Assembly: GCF_031834615.1 (NCBI RefSeq)
Contig: NZ_CP115543.1
Coordinates: 2,615,001-2,679,000 of the forward strand
Length of the DNA stretch: 64,000 bases
Direction of reading: 5' to 3'
Source: Stenotrophomonas aracearum
GTDB lineage: Bacteria > Pseudomonadota > Gammaproteobacteria > Xanthomonadales > Xanthomonadaceae
Positions within the stretch are counted from its first letter, which is position 1; each line of letters opens with the position of its first letter. The position numbers and the translations under genes were made by a program. The notes below the pieces were generated by a model. That model ran no database searches, was not told the DNA's origin, and saw nothing but the letters and a program-made list of their open reading frames with translations. Shown here one piece after another: positions 54,894 to 63,459 of the stretch.

Positions 54894-55451
54894 TTACCCA
54901 GCCGTGTGGGTGGCGATGAACGCCAGGAACTTGTCGGTGAAGGACCTCAGGAAGTCGCGGGTACCTTCGTTGCTGATCGCGCCGTGCTCGTCGATCAGGC
55001 CTTCCTTGAAGTGGATGAACGCCTCCGGCTGCCCCAGCACCGGCATGTCCAGGTAGGCCAGCACGTTGCGCAGGTGCTGCTGGGCCAGTGCGGTGCCGAT
55101 CGCGCCGATGGAGGCACCGATCACCGCTGCGGGCTTGCCGGCGAAGGCACTGTGGCCGTAGGGACGCGAGCCCAGGTCGATGGCGTTCTTGAGCACGCCG
55201 GGGATCGAGCGGTTGTACTCGGGGGTGACGAACAGGACCGCGTCGGCCTTGCGGATCTGGTCCTTCAGGCGCAGGCCTTCGGCCGGGTAATCCTTGTCGA
55301 AGTCCTGGTTGTAGAGCGGCAGGTCGCCGATCTGCACGTACTCGAAGGTCGCCTTGCCGGCGACCAGTTTTTCCAGCGCGTGGGCCAGCGCCTGGTTGTG
55401 CGAGCCCTTGCGCAGGCTGCCGACGAGGACGGCGATGGTGGGGTTGGCCAT
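54894..55451 (-). CDS. NADPH-dependent FMN reductase family protein
   Basis: A flavodoxin-like reductase of 185 residues related to YieF/ChrR and azoreductases, which reduce quinones, chromate or azo dyes. The FMN phosphate loop is GSLRKGSHNQALA near residue 12. The second flavin contact is VTPEYNRSIPGVLKNAIDLGSRP near residue 75. A glycine-rich GASIGAIGTALAQQHLR follows. The start ATG at 55451 has GGAGA at a good distance. It is followed downstream (on -) by the dnaB promoter region and preceded by a GTAG palindrome pair. Confidence 0.92.
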   Translation of the reverse strand: MANPTIAVLVGSLRKGSHNQALAHALEKLVAGKATFEYVQIGDLPLYNQDFDKDYPAEGLRLKDQIRKADAVLFVTPEYNRSIPGVLKNAIDLGSRPYGHSAFAGKPAAVIGASIGAIGTALAQQHLRNVLAYLDMPVLGQPEAFIHFKEGLIDEHGAISNEGTRDFLRSFTDKFLAFIATHTAG

Positions 55452-55543
55452 GGGTGTCTCCGTTCGAAGGGGAACGGTCAGCGTATGGCGGGGTGGCGTT
55501 GGATGTGGTGAAGGTAGGGGTGCCTGCGTGGCCAGCGTTCCCA

Positions 55544-55592
55544 AGGACACGCATGGCGTGTCGCTACGCGTAGAGACACGCCATGCGTGTCC
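55544..55592. repeat. Back-to-back GTAG palindromes, ACACGC stem class
   Basis: One unit on the minus strand (GTAGCGACACGCCATGCGTGTC read from 55566 down) and one on the plus strand (GTAG at 55570, then AGACACGCCATGCGTGTC) are separated by three bases. They are nearly perfect inverted copies, between the FMN reductase and asnB genes. Confidence 0.85.
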
Positions 55593-55605
55593 CACGCCAT
55601 GCCCG

Positions 55606-57549
55606 TCACGCGCGCGAAACCCCCGCCCGCACCTGCTTCCAATGCGCCTGCCAGGCCTGGAACATCAACACGTTCCACAGGTGCGTGTGCCACTTGCGCT
55701 CGCCGTTCTTGAACCGCGCCCACAGCGGCGCCACCGCGTTCACGTTGAACACGCCTTCGGCGGCCAGCCGCGCCGGGTCCAGCAGTTCATCGGCCCAGCC
55801 GCGCAGGTCGCCCTTCAACCAGGCGCTCACCGGCGCGCCGAACCCGCGCTTGGGCCGGTGCACCATGTCCTGCGGCACGTACCGGCCCAGTACCCGCTTG
55901 AGCAGGTACTTGCTGACCCCATCGCGCTGCTTCATGCCCAGCGGCAGCGACCAGGCGAACTCGGCCACGCGCCAGTCCAGCAGCGGCGCGCGTGCTTCCA
56001 GGCTGACCGCCATGCTGGTGCGGTCGACCTTGCACAGCAGGTCGTCCGGCAGGTAGGTGCTGAAATCAGCCAGCATCATCGCGTCGGCCGGCGAACCGGC
56101 GCCGTGCAGCGGGTCGGCCAGGTCGTAGAAGCTGCCCGCGCCGCGCGCACCGATCACCGCCGCGACCGGGTCGCGCCAGCGCGAAATGCGGTTGCGGTAC
56201 ACGTCGCCAATGCCGCGCGCGCCGGTTTCGGCCAGCAGCGCGGCCAGCCCGCCGGTGCGCGAGGACTCGCCCTGGGTGTGCGCATGCGCGGCCATCCAGC
56301 GCCGCAGCGGCGCCGGCACCCGGCCCAGCATCGTCCAGTTGCGCAGGGCGCGCTGGTAGCGGCTGTAGCCGAAGAACAGCTCATCGCCACCGTCGCCCGA
56401 CAGCGCCACCGTCACCGCACTGCGCGCCAGCTTTGCCACCAGTGCGGTCGGCACCTGCGAGGCGTCGGCGAAGGGTTCGTCGAACATCGCCGGCAGGTCC
56501 GGCACCACCGCCAGCGCGTCGGCGCCGCTGACGTACAGTTCGGTGTGATCCGTGCCCAGGTGCCCGGCCAGCGCCTTGGCCAACGGCGCCTCGTCGTGGT
56601 CGGAGCCTTCGAAGCCGATGCTGAAACTGTGGATCGGACTGGACGACTGCGACTGCATCAGCGCCGCCACCACCGACGAATCGGTGCCGCCGGACAGGAA
56701 CACCCCGACCGGCACGTCGGCCACCATGCGCAGCCCGACCGCGTCGCGCAGCACGGTGTCGAGCTGGTTTTCGGCCTCCTCGTCGCTGCCCAGGAACGGC
56801 TGCGCCAATGCCTGCTGCATGCGCTCGCGCGCATTCCAGAACGGCAGCTGCTGCTGGTCCGGGCGGTGCGCGGCCGCGCCGGCGGCCACCGCCGCCGCAT
56901 CCAGCCGCAGCACGCGGCCCGGCATCAGCTTGAAGCAGCGCTCGTGGATGCAGTGCGGCGCGGGAATGTAGTCCAGCCGCAGCAGCAGGGTCAGCGCGTC
57001 GCGGTCGATGTCGTTGTCGAAGTCCGGGTGCTGCCACAGCGCCTTCAGCTCGGAGCCGAACACCAGCGTGTCGCCGGCCCAGCCGTAGTACAGCGGTTTC
57101 TTGCCGACCCGGTCGCGGGCCAGCCACAGGCACTGTTCGGCGCGGTCCCACAGGGCGATGGCGAACATGCCATTGGCCCGCTGCAGGGTGTCGTCGAAGC
57201 CCCACGCCACGAACGCCGCCAGCAGCACCTCGGTGTCGGAATGACCCCGGAACACGTGGCCCAGGCCCTCCAGCTCCCGCCGCAGCGCGGCGAAGTTGTA
57301 GACCTCGCCGTTGTAGGCCAGCACGTAGCGGCCATCATCCGAGGCCATCGGCTGGTGGCCCAGCGGCGACAGGTCGAGGATGCTCAGGCGGCGGTGCGCC
57401 AGCGCGATACCGCTGGCCGCATCGGCCCACACCCCGCTGTCATCCGGCCCACGGTGCAGCAGGGCATCGCCCATGCGGCGTGCCTGCTGTTCCAACGCGG
57501 CCTGCTCCCGTCCCGGAGCGGCCAGCAACATTCCTGCCAGTCCACACAT
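55606..57549 (-). CDS. asnB: Asparagine synthetase (glutamine-hydrolysing)
   Basis: A protein of 647 residues. The N-terminal glutaminase starts with the catalytic Cys2 (MCGLAGMLL), with HRGPDDSG and the NGEVYN site typical of class II amidotransferases. The synthetase domain has the ATP pyrophosphatase loop FLSGGTDSSVVAAL near residue 275 and ALSGDGGDELFFGYSRY. It forms asparagine from aspartate and glutamine, though this longer AsnB subgroup is often found in polysaccharide loci where it may amidate other substrates. It starts three bases after the stop of the E1 fusion gene, so both are one operon. Confidence 0.93.
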   Translation of the reverse strand: MCGLAGMLLAAPGREQAALEQQARRMGDALLHRGPDDSGVWADAASGIALAHRRLSILDLSPLGHQPMASDDGRYVLAYNGEVYNFAALRRELEGLGHVFRGHSDTEVLLAAFVAWGFDDTLQRANGMFAIALWDRAEQCLWLARDRVGKKPLYYGWAGDTLVFGSELKALWQHPDFDNDIDRDALTLLLRLDYIPAPHCIHERCFKLMPGRVLRLDAAAVAAGAAAHRPDQQQLPFWNARERMQQALAQPFLGSDEEAENQLDTVLRDAVGLRMVADVPVGVFLSGGTDSSVVAALMQSQSSSPIHSFSIGFEGSDHDEAPLAKALAGHLGTDHTELYVSGADALAVVPDLPAMFDEPFADASQVPTALVAKLARSAVTVALSGDGGDELFFGYSRYQRALRNWTMLGRVPAPLRRWMAAHAHTQGESSRTGGLAALLAETGARGIGDVYRNRISRWRDPVAAVIGARGAGSFYDLADPLHGAGSPADAMMLADFSTYLPDDLLCKVDRTSMAVSLEARAPLLDWRVAEFAWSLPLGMKQRDGVSKYLLKRVLGRYVPQDMVHRPKRGFGAPVSAWLKGDLRGWADELLDPARLAAEGVFNVNAVAPLWARFKNGERKWHTHLWNVLMFQAWQAHWKQVRAGVSRA

Positions 57550-57552
57550 GCG

Positions 57553-59832
57553 TCAAAGGTCCTGCGCCAACACCCGCGCGGCGCTTACCACCGCATTGTC
57601 GCTTGGAAGCACGCACAATGCTGCCCCTGCCAGCGGCGTGTAGGTGTCGGCGCCGCACACGCGCTGCAGCGGCAGGTGGCCCAGCCCGGCTTCGACCAGC
57701 GCGGTGATGATGCCCTCGCCCACCCCGGCGCTGTGCCGGCCTTCGTCGACCACCAGCACCCGGCGCGCGTCGGCGGCCTGTTCGGCAATGAAGCCGGCAT
57801 TGAGCGGCACCAGCCAGCGCAGGTCGACCACGCGTACCTGCCAGCCGAGTTCGGCCTCGATGCTGCGCGCAGCGCGCAGGCTCATCGGCACGCCGTTGCC
57901 GTAGGTGAATATCACCAGGTCGCTGGCCTCGGCCGCGTACACCCGCCCCTCGCCCAGCACCAGCGCCTGGTCCGGTTCGGGGTACGGGAACAGCCACTGG
58001 CCATCGCCCGGGGCGTGCAGGTCCTTGCTCATGTACAGCGCGATCGGTTCCAGGAACACTGCCACGCGTCCATCGACCCGGGCCAGCGCCGCCAGCGTGC
58101 GCAGCATCATTGCCGCATCGTCGCCGCGCGAGGGACAGCCCACCACCAGCCCGGGAATGTCGCGCAGCGCGGCGATCGAGTTGTCGTTATGGAAGTGGCC
58201 GCCGAAGCCCTTCTGGTAGCCCAGCCCGGCAATGCGGACCAGCATCGGGTTGCGGTACTGGTCATTGGAGAAGAACTGCAGCGAACAGGCTTCGCCACGC
58301 AGCTGGTCGGCGGCGTTGTGCAGGTAGGCCAGGTACTGGATCTCCGGGATCGGCAGCATGCCCAGGTTGGCCAGGCCCTGGGCCATGCCCAGGATCATGG
58401 TTTCGTCCAGCAGCGTGTTGAACACCCGGCGCGGACCGAACGCTTTCAGCAGGCCCTTGCTGACCGTGTACACGCCGCCCTTCTGCGCCACGTCTTCGCC
58501 GAACAGCAGCGCGCTGGGGTATTTGCACAGCAGGTCATGCAGGGCCTGGTTGATCTGCACCGCCAGGTGGCGCGGCGGTTGCCGTTCGGGCAGTTGCGCG
58601 GCGCTGCCGAACGCGGCCTCGCGCGCGGCGGCGCCTGGCACCCGACGGGCCTCGGCATCCACCGCCGCCGGCGTGTACGGCGCGAGCGGCGCCATGATCT
58701 CGGCCAGCGCGGCCAGCTTCGGCCGCTGGTCGGCCGCCTCGGCCGCAGCGAAACAGCGCGCGCGCATCGCCTCGTAGCGCTCCTGCAGCAGCGCCGGGGT
58801 CATCCAGCCCGACTCCAGCGCGATCCGCGCCGAGCGCAGCAGCGGGTCGGCCGCTTCGGCCGCGCACAGCTCCGGCAGCGGCCGCCATTCGATCTCGAAG
58901 TCGGTACCGGCATGGCCCATCAAGCGGGTCGTGCGCAGGTGCAGGAAGGTCGGTCGACGGGTGCGCCGGCAGTGCTCCAGCGCGCGTTGCACCTGGTCGT
59001 GGCCGCTGGCCAGGTCCAGGCCATCGGCGAAGAAGTAGTCCAGCCCCGGGCGATGGCGGAAGCTTTCGGCAATCCAGCCCTCGGGGGTCTTCACCGAGAT
59101 GCCGATGCCGTTGTCTTCGCAGACGAACAGGATGGGCGCCGGCAGCTTCTGGTAGGCGGCCCAGGCTGCCGTGTTGAAGGCGGTCTGCGCGGTGGCATGG
59201 TTGGCCGAGGCGTCCCCGAACGAGCAGATCACCACGCTGTCGTCGGGGATCGGCAATGCGTGCCCGATCCGGCGCGCAGTCTCGATGGCCATCGCCGTGC
59301 CCAGCGCCTTCGGCAGGTGCGAGGCAATGGTGGAGGTCTGCGGCAGCACCCACAGCGGCTTGCTGCCCCACACCTTGTGGCGGCCGCCGCTGGCGGGGTC
59401 GTCGCGGCTGGCCGCGAACGACAGCGCCGCGTCCATCACCGGGTCCATGTCCGGCAGCTGGCGGAAGCGCTCGGCCATGAACGCACCGGAGCGGTAGTGC
59501 AGGAAGGCCGGATCGGTATGCCGGGCCAGCCGCGCCACCAGCGCGTTGCCTTCGTGGCCGGAGGAGCCGATGGTGTAGAAGACCTTGTTCTGGACGCGCA
59601 GCACGCGCGCCATCAGGTCCAGGTGGCGGCTGGCCAGCTGCGATTCGAACAGCGCGTCGAAGCCCTGCGCGTCCAGCGTGCTGCCCGGCAGGATCGGCGC
59701 GCCGGGGTCGGGACGCGGCGCGGCGGGGCTGTCCCAGTGCTGCACGAACTCGATGAAGTTGGCGTCGCAGATCTCGGCCCGGTTGAGGCCTTTCATGCGC
59801 GCGGGAATCGGATCGGGGACCACGGCCACCAT
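57553..59832 (-). CDS. 2-oxoacid dehydrogenase E1, alpha and beta subunits fused
   Basis: A thiamine-diphosphate enzyme of 759 residues in which the E1-alpha half (residues 1-400) and E1-beta half (from about 415, LLFGEDVAQKGGVYTVSKGL) of a branched-chain-type 2-oxoacid dehydrogenase are one chain. The thiamine motif reads GDASAN...CEDN at 206-241, with Ala where GDG is usual. GSSGHEGNALVARLARHTDPAFLHYRSGAFM and LLDETMILGMAQGLANLGMLPIPEIQYLAYLHNA are typical of branched-chain E1. GGAGG precedes the ATG at 59832. No E2 or E3 gene is nearby; instead it pairs with asnB. A role in branched-chain acyl-CoA supply is inference. Confidence 0.85.
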   Translation of the reverse strand: MVAVVPDPIPARMKGLNRAEICDANFIEFVQHWDSPAAPRPDPGAPILPGSTLDAQGFDALFESQLASRHLDLMARVLRVQNKVFYTIGSSGHEGNALVARLARHTDPAFLHYRSGAFMAERFRQLPDMDPVMDAALSFAASRDDPASGGRHKVWGSKPLWVLPQTSTIASHLPKALGTAMAIETARRIGHALPIPDDSVVICSFGDASANHATAQTAFNTAAWAAYQKLPAPILFVCEDNGIGISVKTPEGWIAESFRHRPGLDYFFADGLDLASGHDQVQRALEHCRRTRRPTFLHLRTTRLMGHAGTDFEIEWRPLPELCAAEAADPLLRSARIALESGWMTPALLQERYEAMRARCFAAAEAADQRPKLAALAEIMAPLAPYTPAAVDAEARRVPGAAAREAAFGSAAQLPERQPPRHLAVQINQALHDLLCKYPSALLFGEDVAQKGGVYTVSKGLLKAFGPRRVFNTLLDETMILGMAQGLANLGMLPIPEIQYLAYLHNAADQLRGEACSLQFFSNDQYRNPMLVRIAGLGYQKGFGGHFHNDNSIAALRDIPGLVVGCPSRGDDAAMMLRTLAALARVDGRVAVFLEPIALYMSKDLHAPGDGQWLFPYPEPDQALVLGEGRVYAAEASDLVIFTYGNGVPMSLRAARSIEAELGWQVRVVDLRWLVPLNAGFIAEQAADARRVLVVDEGRHSAGVGEGIITALVEAGLGHLPLQRVCGADTYTPLAGAALCVLPSDNAVVSAARVLAQDL

Positions 59833-59924
59833 GCACTACCCTCCAGCTGAGCCGAACGGACGGACCGGGCGAGCATGGCGGCAAGCGGTGCGGGTTGCCA
59901 AGCGCGGGTGCAGCATGCGGAAAC

Positions 59925-59955
59925 GCAACAGGCCGGCGATGTGCCGGCCTGTTGC
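59925..59955 (-). terminator. Terminator-like hairpin after the glycine-zipper gene
   Basis: Perfect 13-base arms GCAACAGGCCGGC/GCCGGCCTGTTGC have a five-base loop. On the minus strand they are followed by GTTTCC. They lie 27 bases past the stop at 59982. Confidence 0.75.
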
Positions 59956-59981
59956 GGGGTGTTTCGTTTGCCCGGCCGCCG

Positions 59982-60806
59982 TTACCGGGTGGTCGTATCC
60001 AGGGCGGCGGTCTGGGTGACCAGCTGGCCATCCACCACCGGCAGGCGGTCGCTGGCCGGCTTGTTGGCCATCTTGACCGTCTTTTCGACGCCGTCGTAGC
60101 GGTAGGTGACGTTGTAGCCGGTCACCGCGTTGGTGGTGCCCATGGCGATGCGGTTGCCCGGCTTGCTGGCCATGCGCATGGTGCCGGTGGTGCCGTCTTC
60201 ATTGCGGTAGGTCACGTTGTAACCGGTGACCTTGGTCGACTCGGAGGTCGCCGTTTCGGTGTGGCACTGGCGCTCGGTGCGGTTGACCACGCGGCCACCG
60301 ACGTGGCGCTTGTCGACCTGGTTGCCGATCATGCCGCCAGCGACGGCGCCGGCCGCGGTGGCTGCCTTGCGGCCGTTGCCGCCGCCGACCTGGTTGCCGA
60401 GCAGGCCGCCGATGACCGCACCGGCCACGGTGCCGCCGACGTTGCCGTCGCGCTCGGGCAGGCGCTCCTGCACCACCACGTCTTCGCAGACTTCATGCGG
60501 GGTCTGGGTGGTGGAGGTCTCGCGCACCGGCTCGGTGCCGATCACGGTGGCGTAGGCCTTTTCCTTCTGGGTCAGCGGATCGACCTTGACCACGTCGGCG
60601 TACTCCAGGCGACCGGCCTTGTCCACGGCCAGGTCGTCGGTGCGGGCACCGTCGTCGGCCAGCGGCGTGGTGTCGATGGTCGGGTGGGTCGGATTCGCGG
60701 TGACCGGGTCGGCGGAAGTACCGCTCTTCATGAAGGCGGCGGTGGCGATGCCGCCGACCAGCAGGGCGCCTGCGGCGACCAGGGCAGTAGTAGTTGTGCT
60801 CTTCAT
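59982..60806 (-). CDS. Glycine-zipper (2TM) envelope protein with tandem YNVTYR repeats
   Basis: A protein of 274 residues. An N-terminal membrane anchor (ALVAAGALLVGGIATAAFM) is followed by a polar region. A glycine zipper comes next (GGTVAGAVIGGLLGNQVGGGNG...AGAVAGGMIGNQVD, residues 125-165), as in SlyB/Pcp and 17-kDa antigen proteins. After it, a unit of about 35 residues occurs twice: VTGYNVTYRNEDGTTGTMRMASKPG, then VTGYNVTYRYDGVEKTVKMANKPA. GGGAGA supports ATG 60806. It probably sits in the inner membrane or envelope and belongs to stress-related structural proteins. The function is unknown. It is monocistronic with a terminator. Confidence 0.85.
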   Translation of the reverse strand: MKSTTTTALVAAGALLVGGIATAAFMKSGTSADPVTANPTHPTIDTTPLADDGARTDDLAVDKAGRLEYADVVKVDPLTQKEKAYATVIGTEPVRETSTTQTPHEVCEDVVVQERLPERDGNVGGTVAGAVIGGLLGNQVGGGNGRKAATAAGAVAGGMIGNQVDKRHVGGRVVNRTERQCHTETATSESTKVTGYNVTYRNEDGTTGTMRMASKPGNRIAMGTTNAVTGYNVTYRYDGVEKTVKMANKPASDRLPVVDGQLVTQTAALDTTTR

Positions 60807-60969
60807 TTCCGTCTCCCTGCGGACGATCCGCAACGTTCTTGATGCGGATTCCAGCATGCCATTGCTGAACGGTATCTCCACATGACGCATACACCGCTGT
60901 AACCCATTCAGGTTCTGTGCGAGAGAGGCTCGTGATAGCGTTTACAGCATCTGTCGAGGAGGTCACACA

Positions 60970-61191
60970 ATGCCGGGTCCCCTGCTGCTGCCGGTGATGT
61001 CGTGGGCGCAGAAGCTGCGTTATCCCACGCTGTTCAAGGTCACGGCCGCGTTGTTTGCGATTACGTTGTTCATTCCCGATCCGGTGCCGTTCGTGGACGA
61101 GATCCTGTTCGGCCTGGGCACGTTGCTGCTGGCCAACTGGAAGCGCCGCAGCGACACCCTGCCCCCGCGCCTGGACCGCCACGACGCGTGA
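60970..61191 (+). CDS. Small membrane protein (DUF6116-like)
   Basis: A protein of 73 residues with a hydrophobic centre: KLRYPTLFKVTAALFAITLFIPDPVPFVDEILFGLGTLLLANWKRR. The pattern of a helix, IPD-x-PFVDE, and a second helix ending in WKRR resembles small conserved proteins of xanthomonads that I recall as DUF6116. This is tentative. A GAGGAGG Shine-Dalgarno lies at 60957-60963. The stop overlaps the GTG start of the TatD gene (GTGA), so the two are co-translated. Confidence 0.65.
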   Translation: MPGPLLLPVMSWAQKLRYPTLFKVTAALFAITLFIPDPVPFVDEILFGLGTLLLANWKRRSDTLPPRLDRHDA

Positions 61192-61952
61192 ACCTGTTTG
61201 ACAGCCACTGCCATCTGGACGCCGACGAGTTCGATAACGACCGCGCGCAGGTCATTTCGCGCGCGCAGGCTGCGGGCGTCCACGCGCAGGTACTGCCGGC
61301 GGTGACCGCCGCCAGCTGGCCCAAGCTGCGCGAAACCGCCCGGATGGCCGAGGGCCTGTACCCGGCCTATGGCCTGCACCCGATGTTCCTGGACCAGCAC
61401 CGGCCAGAGCACCTGGACCAGCTGCGCGAGTGGATCGTCCGCGAGAAACCCTGTGCGGTGGGTGAGTGCGGGCTGGACTTCTACGTGGACGGCCTGGATG
61501 CCGAGCAGCAGCAGTTCTACTTCGACGGGCAGCTGCGCATCGCGCGCGAGTTCGACCTGCCGGTGATCGTGCATGCGCGCCGCGCCGTGGATGCGGTAAT
61601 TGCCGCAATCAAACAGGTAGGCGGGTTGCGCGGGGTGATCCACAGCTTCCCGGGCAGCCCGGAGCAGGCTGCGCAGCTGCACAAGCTGGGCTTCCTGGTC
61701 GGCCTGGGCGGCCCGTTGACCTACGACCGCGCCCAGAAGCTGCGCCGTCTGGTGGCGCAGCTGCCGTTGGAGCAGCTGCTACTGGAAACGGACGCGCCGG
61801 ACCAGCCGGATGCGGGCATCCGTGGGCAGCGCAACGAGCCGGCGCGTTTGACGGTGATTGCTGAGACAGTGGCAGGGTTGCGCGGTGAGGCGGTGGAGGC
61901 GATCGCGGAACAGACGACCGAGAATGCAAGGCGGTTGTTCGGTCTCGCGTAG
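61188..61952 (+). CDS. TatD-family metal-dependent hydrolase/DNase
   Basis: A TIM-barrel metallohydrolase of 254 residues. Metal-binding residues are in FDSHCHLD at the N-terminus, GECGLDFY near residue 93 (Glu), PVIVHARRA (His), GVIHSFPGS (His) and LLLETDAPD (Asp) near residue 200. These match the TatD pattern. Family members are 3'-5' DNases involved in DNA repair or quality control. The start is GTG at 61188 overlapping the upstream stop. The stop codon is embedded in the GTAG of a palindromic repeat. Confidence 0.93.
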   Translation: MNLFDSHCHLDADEFDNDRAQVISRAQAAGVHAQVLPAVTAASWPKLRETARMAEGLYPAYGLHPMFLDQHRPEHLDQLREWIVREKPCAVGECGLDFYVDGLDAEQQQFYFDGQLRIAREFDLPVIVHARRAVDAVIAAIKQVGGLRGVIHSFPGSPEQAAQLHKLGFLVGLGGPLTYDRAQKLRRLVAQLPLEQLLLETDAPDQPDAGIRGQRNEPARLTVIAETVAGLRGEAVEAIAEQTTENARRLFGLA

Positions 61953-62017
61953 CGACACGCCATGCGTGTCCCACGTCGTGCGGGGCATCCCGCGGGACAC
62001 GCGCGGCGTGTCGCTAC
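61949..62017. repeat. Convergent GTAG palindromes at the end of the tatD-like gene
   Basis: GTAG at 61949-61952 is followed by CGACACGCCATGCGTGTCC. An inverted unit ends in CTAC at 62014-62017 with stem GGACACGCGCGGCGTGTCG. The TAG of the first unit is the stop codon of the TatD-family gene. The pair separates it from the convergent tcdA gene. Confidence 0.85.
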
Positions 62018-62039
62018 GCGGGTACGACGTAGCGCGCGG

Positions 62040-62849
62040 TTACGCCGTAACCGTTTTTTTCTTCAGCAACATCTCCAGCGCCTTCCCCACCGCCGCGAAC
62101 GCAAACGCGCCGGTGATATGCGTCGCCGCCCCCAATCCCGCCCCACAATCCAGCTTCAACGCCGCGTCCGCCCCCAACTGCGGACGCAGCCCACACACAG
62201 TCCCATCGGCCTGCGGGTACTTCACGTTCTCCAGCGAGTACACCGCCGGCACGCCGAAGTAGCGCGAGGCGTTCTTCGGAAAGTTGAAGTCGCTGCGCAG
62301 CTTCTTGCGGATCAGCGCCAGCATGGCGTCGTGCTCGGTGCGCGACACATCACGAATCCGCACCAGGGTCGGGTCGGTACGCCCACCGGCGGCGCCGACG
62401 GTCAGGATCGGCAGCTTGCGGCGGCGGCACCAGGCGATGGTTTCCACCTTGACCCGGAAGCTGTCGCAGGCATCGATCACCAGGTCGAAGTCGCGGTCGA
62501 GCAGTTCGACCATGTTGGACACGGTCAGGAACGAGGCGATCGCATCGACTTCGATGTCCGGGTTGATCGCGCGGCAGCGCTCGGCCATCGCCTCGGCCTT
62601 GTTGCGGCCGTACTGCCCGGCCAGTGCCGGCAGCTGGCGGTTGGTGTTGGAGACGCAGATGTCGTCGGCATCGATCAGGGTCAGGTGGCCCACCGCCGTG
62701 CGTGCCAGCGCTTCCACCACCCACGAGCCGACCCCGCCCATGCCGACCACCGCCACCCGGCGGCGCGACAGCTGGTCCACGGTGCCTGCCCCATACAACC
62801 GGTCGATGCCGGCAAAGCGTTCGCGCAATACGTCGTTCATGGCGTCCAT
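62040..62849 (-). CDS. tcdA: tRNA threonylcarbamoyladenosine dehydratase
   Basis: A protein of 269 residues, an E1-like ATP-dependent enzyme (formerly CsdL/YgdL) that cyclises t6A at position 37 of ANN-decoding tRNAs. The nucleotide motif is VAVVGMGGVGSWVVEALART. LIDADDICVSNTNRQLPAL and DFDLVIDACDSFRVK follow, and GGRTDPTLVRIRDVSRTEHDAMLA is diagnostic of the TcdA subgroup. The C-terminus has a hydrophobic glycine-rich segment (ITGAFAFAAVGKAL), as in membrane-associated TcdA. Two ATGs are possible (62849 and 62840); neither has a strong ribosome site. Confidence 0.93.
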   Translation of the reverse strand: MDAMNDVLRERFAGIDRLYGAGTVDQLSRRRVAVVGMGGVGSWVVEALARTAVGHLTLIDADDICVSNTNRQLPALAGQYGRNKAEAMAERCRAINPDIEVDAIASFLTVSNMVELLDRDFDLVIDACDSFRVKVETIAWCRRRKLPILTVGAAGGRTDPTLVRIRDVSRTEHDAMLALIRKKLRSDFNFPKNASRYFGVPAVYSLENVKYPQADGTVCGLRPQLGADAALKLDCGAGLGAATHITGAFAFAAVGKALEMLLKKKTVTA

Positions 62850-62932
62850 TTTAGACGGCCCGGGGTCGGCGATGTACGGGCGCCCTGCGCGGCGGGTAGG
62901 ATGCAGCGAGCCACCCACAAGGACGCCACGCC

Positions 62933-63364
62933 ATGAACACCCCCACCCGCCGCCCGTCTGCCGCCTACCGCTACCTGTTCGTCGCCGGGCTGGGCCTGAT
63001 CGTGGGCATCGTCGCTACGGTGATGGTCTCGCGTGCGATCCAGGCGCGGCAGGACCCGTTCCCGGACAGCCTGATGCACGTGATGCAGCGCCAGGTCGAC
63101 CTGCTCGGCGACGCGCAGGCGCAGAACCGCTGCAGCCTGGCCGACAGCGTGCCGCGCCTGCAGACGCTGCGTTCGCTCTCCAACGACATGGACATCGCCT
63201 TCCCGGACATGCGCGACAACGCGCAGTTCCAGCAGCATGCCAGTGGCCTGCGCGCGACCCTCAACACTGCCCTGGCGAGCCCGCCCACCGACTGCGCGGC
63301 GATGGGCACGCTGGTGGAGAAGATCAAGACCAACTGCCAGGCCTGCCACCAGGATTTCCGCTGA
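62933..63364 (+). CDS. Cytochrome c'-like membrane-anchored protein
   Basis: A protein of 143 residues. One N-terminal membrane helix (YLFVAGLGLIVGIVATVMV) is followed by a mostly helical periplasmic domain. A single haem-attachment motif CQACH lies at residues 135-139, four residues from the end. A c-type haem motif at the extreme C-terminus of a four-helix protein is characteristic of cytochrome c' and related proteins, which bind NO or CO or move electrons. Two further cysteines (67 and 121) could form a disulfide. It starts 84 bases from the divergent tcdA start. The family assignment is probable, not certain. Confidence 0.75.
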   Translation: MNTPTRRPSAAYRYLFVAGLGLIVGIVATVMVSRAIQARQDPFPDSLMHVMQRQVDLLGDAQAQNRCSLADSVPRLQTLRSLSNDMDIAFPDMRDNAQFQQHASGLRATLNTALASPPTDCAAMGTLVEKIKTNCQACHQDFR

Positions 63365-63459
63365 TTCATCTGCCAGCCACGATGTGAGGGTCGGATTGGC
63401 GCCCTGTTCACGCAGGACCCGACAGGATCGGCGCCATGCGACCCACACGGAGTACCACC

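Noticed and set aside
55354..59850. A 1,498-codon open frame on the plus strand
   Set aside because: It runs antisense to asnB and the E1 fusion, has Arg/His/Gln-rich composition without domains, and is explained by GC-rich third positions of the real genes on the minus strand.
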